This document shows, piece by piece, positions 22,235 through 25,968 of a stretch of DNA of 25,968 bases. This DNA is from a virus. The translations under genes and the position numbers were made by a program. The DNA lies in IMG/VR virus record IMGVR_UViG_3300042864_000424, positions 1-25,968 of that record. The stretch is one strand, 5' to 3'. The notes below the pieces were generated by a model. The model saw only the letters and a program-made list of their open reading frames with translations, did not search any database and was not told the origin of the DNA. Position 1 is the stretch's first letter, and every line of letters begins with the position of its first letter.

Positions 22235-24011
22235 AATATGTGTTTATATTTGTTTCTATTCCTGTTCGATTTGTGGATTGGTAGCTATCCCATATAATTG
22301 CTTCGTTGGTTCTTATATCACTACCGCTTGCATTATTAAGCATAATTGAGTTAACTTGTGAATTAGTAGTTGGTGATATGGTTAATGATGTGTTTTGAGC
22401 ATTTAAAGCACCGTTACGATAGTGCTGTTGTTGTACAGAACCTTGAATGTATGCTCCTAAGAGAAAATAAGCATTATTGGCGGTAGCGTTTACTCCAATT
22501 GAATTACTTGATGCTCCACTACCAACATTACTTTTTATTATATTGCTATTATTAAATTGTCCAATTAAACCATTTACTAAAGTATCTGCACCACCAGCCA
22601 GAGCTCCTAAGTATACTTTATAACTTGCTATGGCATTTGTCACATTATATAAAGTAATTAAATAAGTCCTATTTGCAGATAAAGAGAATGATGGAGTATT
22701 TAAAACCTGAGCGCTTGATGTGAATCTCATAATCGGTCTACCGCCTTGGGTTAGTAATGTTCCGCTTACTACTATTTGCGGCTGATTTGCCGCGGTTGAT
22801 TGTGTTGCGTTATTTGCATTCCCACTTTGGTCATACCACGTTGTTACAAAGCCATTACCAACTCCACAAAAGGTTGTTAATGCTGATTCATCCAAATTAC
22901 CACTTACAAAACCAATATCTTGTTCTGTGTTATCACTTGACCTCCTAACCCTTATTGCACTTCCTGCATAAGCCGTGCGCAATTTACGCAAAGAATAAGC
23001 CGCTCCTGCATTTGGATATAAATCAAGTAAAAATGAAGCAGATGAAGTCACCGTCAAATTCGCTGCCGTTGTCCCTGCCCCTGTCAAAGATGCACTTGCT
23101 AACTTTGATACTAAGGCACTTGCAGCAAGGGAGTTAGATGAAGTGAGTGAGGATGCTAAGTTCTTTGCAATGGTTGCATTGGATACCAATGTGCCATTTG
23201 CATTTAAAGATGATTCAAAAGTCTTTGCAATTTTCAAGTCACTTACCAATGTTCCATTTGCGTTTAATAAAGATTCAAAAGTCTTTGCTATTTTTAAATC
23301 ACTATTCAATAAACTTGATGCCATTATACTTGATTCCATTGTCTTTGCAAGTTGCAAATTGGAAATCAAGGAAGAGGAAGTGTCTAAACTTGATGCAACT
23401 TTTTGAACGAAGGAAATGTCAGCCGTCACCGTTGCCCTGCCTTCCAAGCTTGCGGCAAATTTCAACACCGTGGTCAATGATGCGGTTAAGTTGCTCGATG
23501 TTACAATGTTGGCAATGCACTGAACCAATGCGATAACGCCTGGCTCACAGTTGGTCGGTACAACCAAGTTGAAGCTAAGTTGCACGGTAATCATTCTTTG
23601 AAGCCCCGTAAAGGAATCAAAGGTAATCGACGGCGCTTCGGGAATAAAAAGGTAATTGGGTAAAATGCTTTGTTTTATCTTGTTCAACCTTTGTACAAAG
23701 TAATTTGCATATTGTTGAAGATTTGCCCATTTGTCAATTTGTAACGTCGGGTCTTCGTCGCCTTCATTATCATATCCAAGTAAATCGTCAAAGAACAAGG
23801 TCACTTGATACGTGTCTTGTTTCCTTGTTTGGTCTGAGCCTGTTATCGTTGGCACGGCAAAGAAGACGCGCGGGAACTCGTTCAACTCCTGAAAGTCCTC
23901 AGTGTTTCCTTGTCGAACACGGTCGGAAGCCCAACCGAAATTGTAGCTTTTTATCGCCGTTATATTATCCGCGGTATCCTTGAAAATGTCGCTTATTTCC
24001 CTAATATTCAT
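22221..24011 (-). CDS. Chimeric tail protein: completion-like N-terminus, 20-residue repeats, arabinofuranosidase-like C-terminus (596 aa)
   Basis: Three parts are visible. Residues 1-155 (IREISDIFKDTADNITAIKSY, FFAVPTITGSD, QVTLFFDDLLG, MITVQLSFNLVVPTNCEPGV) look like a conserved tail protein. Residues 176-316 are seven near-perfect repeats of about 20 residues, unit form SDLKIAKTFESSLNANGTLV. Residues 326-430 (AYSLRKLRTAYAGSAIRVRR, NLDESALTTFCGVGNGFVTTWYDQSGNANNATQ; key part TTWYDQSGNANNATQ) match the arabinofuranosidase-B-like domain (ArabFuran-catal) seen in phage tail proteins; the rest (431-596) is a beta-rich tail. It would bind, and perhaps trim, host surface glycan. Catalysis is uncertain. 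Starts in ATGA overlap with the frameshift extension. Confidence 0.72.
   Translation of the reverse strand: MNIREISDIFKDTADNITAIKSYNFGWASDRVRQGNTEDFQELNEFPRVFFAVPTITGSDQTRKQDTYQVTLFFDDLLGYDNEGDEDPTLQIDKWANLQQYANYFVQRLNKIKQSILPNYLFIPEAPSITFDSFTGLQRMITVQLSFNLVVPTNCEPGVIALVQCIANIVTSSNLTASLTTVLKFAASLEGRATVTADISFVQKVASSLDTSSSLISNLQLAKTMESSIMASSLLNSDLKIAKTFESLLNANGTLVSDLKIAKTFESSLNANGTLVSNATIAKNLASSLTSSNSLAASALVSKLASASLTGAGTTAANLTVTSSASFLLDLYPNAGAAYSLRKLRTAYAGSAIRVRRSSDNTEQDIGFVSGNLDESALTTFCGVGNGFVTTWYDQSGNANNATQSTAANQPQIVVSGTLLTQGGRPIMRFTSSAQVLNTPSFSLSANRTYLITLYNVTNAIASYKVYLGALAGGADTLVNGLIGQFNNSNIIKSNVGSGASSNSIGVNATANNAYFLLGAYIQGSVQQQHYRNGALNAQNTSLTISPTTNSQVNSIMLNNASGSDIRTNEAIIWDSYQSTNRTGIETNINTYYAIY
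23064..23486 (-). repeat. 60-bp tandem repeats encoding about 20-residue units
   Basis: Seven adjacent units encode residues 176-316 of the chimeric tail protein. The period is 20 codons except one of 21. Nucleotide identity is highest between the two units around 23161-23340, where motifs such as GATTCAAAAGTCTTTGC recur exactly 60 bp apart. Others are conserved only at protein level. Confidence 0.85.
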
Positions 24012-25086
24012 TTTTTACTTTGCTTTTGTATTTCATGATACAAGTTATCCTCAGCCGCTTTGGACGCAAGGTATTGAAATACCTCGTACAAATTTGCCCT
24101 TTCGCTTGATTGTAAGGGCGTCAACCCTGCCAAGTTAAACAAGCCGCACTCAGCTATTTTTTTAATCGTCAAGTACCAACCGTATTTGTCATTCAATTGT
24201 CTTGAAGCGCTGGCATACTTTCCATCGCCTTTTTGAGCATAGAGGTCTGCAAATCTACTTGATAACTCTCGCTTAACTTCGTCAAAAAAAAACCAATTTC
24301 AAAGCCAACTTGTAAAGGCAATTTTAAAAAGTCAAGACAATTCCTTTGAAAAACCTCGTCGCTATATGCCTCGTCCTTCTTCCTGAGCAACACGGCTATA
24401 ACATGAAGCAAGCCCTGTGCGTCATTGTTTTCAATCGCCTTGCGCCCCTTGTCAAATTGGGCTGCTTCCGCGAATTCAAGTAACGTGGACTTTGCCATTA
24501 GCTTATCAGGAAGATAATACAAAGTGCCATTGAAGTCGTAAATCTGTTTATACTTAAGTTCTTCGGGAACGCTAATCGCATTGAGTATCTTTGAAAACAT
24601 GAAGGTTAAATATTTCAGCTCCAGACTTTCCGCAACTTTGCCATAACAAGCATCTAAAGGAATGCCCGTGAAATAGTTTACCACCTTTGCCATGTACGGG
24701 TATTTTACCTGAGCCTCCCAGACTTCGTCCATGATTTCAAAACACTTGTCTAATGCCTTTTGATTTACGTTGAATTGGTCAATCAATGCTGGAAGGAAAC
24801 GGCGCACATTGTCTTTGACATTATCTGTCAAAAGGATTATTTCACATTCTTGAACCACGTCCGCCCACAACTTATTCAAGTCAATGCCAATTTTCTTTGC
24901 ATACGGTTTAATTTTTTCATACGCCGCGTTCATTTGCTTTTGTGCAACAAGGGCATCAAGTTCAACCTCGGGGTATTGAGGTAGGATAAATTTATGGAAG
25001 TAAACGTATTGTTCCAATGTTATATCAGCTGCGGTCTCAGGATAAAAATACTTTGTATCGGAGTGGCTTAAATGAAATTGTACCAT
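24008..25086 (-). CDS. Probable -1 frameshift product (gpGT-like, 359 aa)
   Basis: After residue 267 the -1 frame is open with no stop from the nine-T run to 24008: FDEVKRELSSRFADLYAQKG, then a continuation KYASASRQLNDKYGWYLTIKK to EIQKQSKK. One slip on U UUU UUU joins it to the 297-aa frame, giving 359 residues, matching the gpG/gpGT pair typical of siphophage tail chaperones. Read as a separate gene, the last 62 residues would need a TTG start at 24196 and would lose the conserved-looking lead-in to KYGWY. A sequencing indel in the homopolymer is the alternative. Confidence 0.62.
24193..25086 (-). CDS. Tail assembly chaperone-like protein, unshifted product (297 aa)
   Basis: A 297-residue helical protein beginning MVQFHLSHSDTKYFYPETAADITLEQYVYFHKFIL (key part ITLEQYVYFHKFIL, about 22-35). 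Pattern and position resemble gpG-type tail chaperones, which coat the tape measure before the tube polymerises. The zero-frame C-terminus after the slippery run is 30 residues (LTKLSESYQ to LQDN). The start overlaps the previous gene as TAATG. Size is larger than many gpG proteins, and the family match itself is weak; the frameshift arrangement is the main support. Confidence 0.6.
   Translation of the reverse strand: MVQFHLSHSDTKYFYPETAADITLEQYVYFHKFILPQYPEVELDALVAQKQMNAAYEKIKPYAKKIGIDLNKLWADVVQECEIILLTDNVKDNVRRFLPALIDQFNVNQKALDKCFEIMDEVWEAQVKYPYMAKVVNYFTGIPLDACYGKVAESLELKYLTFMFSKILNAISVPEELKYKQIYDFNGTLYYLPDKLMAKSTLLEFAEAAQFDKGRKAIENNDAQGLLHVIAVLLRKKDEAYSDEVFQRNCLDFLKLPLQVGFEIGFFLTKLSESYQVDLQTSMLKKAMESMPALQDN
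24284..24292 (-). other. Slippery T9 run for -1 ribosomal frameshift
   Basis: Nine consecutive T in the minus-strand coding sequence, in frame GGT TTT TTT TTG. Positions 24292-24286 give the heptamer U UUU UUU, which allows tRNA-Phe in both sites to re-pair after a -1 slip. No strong downstream stem-loop was found by eye. Confidence 0.65.
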
Positions 25087-25385
25087 TATTTTCGCTTGCT
25101 TTTTCTTATTGGTTCTGGAATATTATCTGCGATGCTTGCGCTCGGCTCAATGTTCTTTTGATTTTCATTAACCTTTGGGGTTAATACTTTTTCATGGCTC
25201 ACCAATGGCAATGATTCAGGTCTTTTTAATTCCCTGTACCTTCCTGTGCCAGTCAAACGAACCGCCTTTTCCAAGTGAGAACGAAGCAAAAGAAGTTGTT
25301 TCCTTTTCATTGGGTGTTCCTGTATCTCTTTGGTTATTTCCTCAATCAAGTGAATGATGTAAACCGCCTTTTCGTTGTTTGTCAT
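25086..25385 (-). CDS. Hypothetical helical protein (99 aa)
   Basis: ATG 25385 is chosen: it makes an ATGA junction with the upstream gene and starts MTNNEKAVYIIHLIEEI, close to the MTxxEKAxxL start of its neighbours. The longer in-frame start at 25469 overlaps the 80-aa gene by 88 bases. The protein is helical and basic in the middle (EHPMKRKQLLLLRSHLEKAVRL) and ends in a Lys/Arg-rich tail (PEPIRKSKRK). It may be a divergent member of the tandem paralog set, with a lengthened C-terminus. The next gene overlaps its stop as TAATG. Confidence 0.6.
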   Translation of the reverse strand: MTNNEKAVYIIHLIEEITKEIQEHPMKRKQLLLLRSHLEKAVRLTGTGRYRELKRPESLPLVSHEKVLTPKVNENQKNIEPSASIADNIPEPIRKSKRK

Positions 25386-25624
25386 TTCGTTATGATATTT
25401 TTTAAATGCAATTCCACTTCGCACCAGTACGCCGTGTTTTCGTCCACGTCTGAGCCAAGTTGTCCGCAAATCGTTTGATTGTTACTTATGATTATGTCGG
25501 TCAAAAGCAAAGCTATTTTCTTTGCCTCAAGCCAACTGTCGTATTCACCCGTTACCACGTGTCGATAAGGCAATGTGTCGTAAATTATCAAATGCAATTC
25601 CCTTGCTTTTTCCTGAGCCGTCAT
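25382..25624 (-). CDS. Small helical paralog, copy 3 (80 aa)
   Basis: An 80-residue protein beginning MTAQEKARELHLIIYDTL and ending NTAYWCEVELHLKNIITK. Both ends match the next gene upstream (MTPKEKADEL and EYYWWEEVEHEIENI). Middle: EAKKIALLLTDIIIS aligns with KQSALYAVREVLK. Function unknown. It joins both neighbours by ATGA. Confidence 0.7.
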   Translation of the reverse strand: MTAQEKARELHLIIYDTLPYRHVVTGEYDSWLEAKKIALLLTDIIISNNQTICGQLGSDVDENTAYWCEVELHLKNIITK

Positions 25625-25848
25625 ATATTTTCTATTTCGTGTTCAACTTCTTCCCACCAATAATATTCAGCTTCGCTGCCAGGTACCATAATTCTCCACT
25701 TTTGTTTCAAGACCTCCCGTACCGCATACAAGGCGCTTTGCTTTGCAAGGATGGAGACAAGGATCTCTTGCCCAAGTTCGCCTCCGATGCTTTGAATAAG
25801 GTTGTGATAATGGGTAAATAATTCGTCTGCTTTTTCTTTCGGGGTCAT
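25621..25848 (-). CDS. Small helical paralog, copy 2 (75 aa)
   Basis: A 75-residue protein beginning MTPKEKADELFTHYHNLIQ and ending EYYWWEEVEHEIENI. It shares these ends and the central ALYAVREVLK-type segment with the copies on either side, so the set arose by tandem duplication. No membrane segment or catalytic motif; probably a small soluble helical protein. Function unknown. Confidence 0.7.
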   Translation of the reverse strand: MTPKEKADELFTHYHNLIQSIGGELGQEILVSILAKQSALYAVREVLKQKWRIMVPGSEAEYYWWEEVEHEIENI

Positions 25849-25968
25849 AATTTTTCAAGTTCTTGTTTAACTTCTTTCCAATAATTAATGGAAGGGGATG
25901 TGTCATGTGTAGCCGTTAAAAGATAATGGATTTTTATTAACTCATCCACGGCAACCAAGGCGCATTTT
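25845..25968 (-). CDS. Small helical paralog, copy 1 (partial)
   Basis: The end of a gene entering from the right edge on the minus strand. The last 40 residues are visible: KCALVAVDELIKIHYLL, a spacer, then INYWKEVKQELEKL and a TGA at 25845-25847. The segments CALVAVDELIK and NYWKEVKQELEKL align with ALYAVREVLK and YWWEEVEHEIENI of the next gene. Its stop overlaps that gene's start as ATGA. Confidence 0.65.
   Translation of the reverse strand, partial: KCALVAVDELIKIHYLLTATHDTSPSINYWKEVKQELEKL

Noticed and set aside
22221-23486. Diversity-generating retroelement target in the repeat/receptor gene
   Set aside because: No reverse transcriptase and no template repeat with adenine-specific changes in the window; the repeats are simple 60-bp tandem units.
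23064-23486. CRISPR-like array
   Set aside because: Units lie in a coding frame without alternating spacers.
24008-24196. Separate 62-aa gene starting at TTG 24196
   Set aside because: The frame is open upstream to the T9 run and joins the preceding gene by a -1 shift; a stand-alone TTG start is less likely, so it is described as the frameshift extension.
25386-25469. Longer start at 25469 for the 99-aa protein
   Set aside because: Would overlap the 80-aa gene by 88 bases; the ATGA junction at 25385 fits the neighbouring pattern.
1-25968. tRNA genes, integrase or attachment sites
   Set aside because: None seen; gaps are too short and hold only leaders and hairpins, so there is no direct evidence for a prophage state.

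Overview
The window is part of a tailed-phage genome (free phage or prophage) whose host is most likely a member of the Bacteroidota. The DNA is AT-rich, and genes start behind A-rich leaders rather than Shine-Dalgarno sites. Two secreted-type N-termini end in the ...FAQ / ...SAQ form common in Bacteroidota signal peptides, and the structural proteins resemble those of Flavobacteriia/Chitinophagia-type siphophages. No sheath, baseplate wedge, integrase, replication gene or terminase is visible, so the terminase and early regions must lie outside the window. A long tape measure without a sheath points to a siphovirus.

Plus-strand block (1-3,802): the 3' end of one gene, then short unassigned genes, a membrane-anchored glucosaminidase-type muralytic enzyme (617-1462), a promoter-like gap with an inverted repeat (about 1463-1568), a 206-aa unknown, a four-helix membrane protein (2256-2804), a RuvC/RNase H-fold resolvase-like protein starting at TTG (2801-3277) and two small unknowns. 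It ends at an intrinsic terminator (3837-3864) where the two strands converge.

Minus-strand block (25,968 down to 3,867): one long, tightly coupled late operon with mostly ATGA or TAATG junctions. In transcription order it holds at least three tandem small paralogs; a tail-assembly-chaperone-like gene with a probable programmed -1 frameshift on a run of nine T; a chimeric tail protein with 20-residue repeats and an arabinofuranosidase-like C-terminus; a small fibre-associated protein; a small beta-rich tail protein; a UUCG-loop terminator; a gp10-like tail completion protein; two large distal-tail proteins; the tape measure; two small proteins (one with a CPAC motif, one HTH-like); a ClpP-type head protease fused to a scaffold; a probable decoration protein; the major capsid protein; an unassigned structural protein; a small gene; the portal; a head-tail connector; a large fibre with an internal signal-peptide-like segment; a secreted protein; a holin; a small unknown; and an amidase endolysin.

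The operon therefore runs tail, then head, then fibre and lysis, with TMP ahead of capsid and portal. This differs from the usual siphophage order (portal, protease, capsid, tail). The most interesting signals are the frameshift cassette, the chimeric repeat/arabinofuranosidase tail protein, the signal-peptide-bearing fibre pair, the nested scaffold start and the terminators set directly in front of downstream genes.
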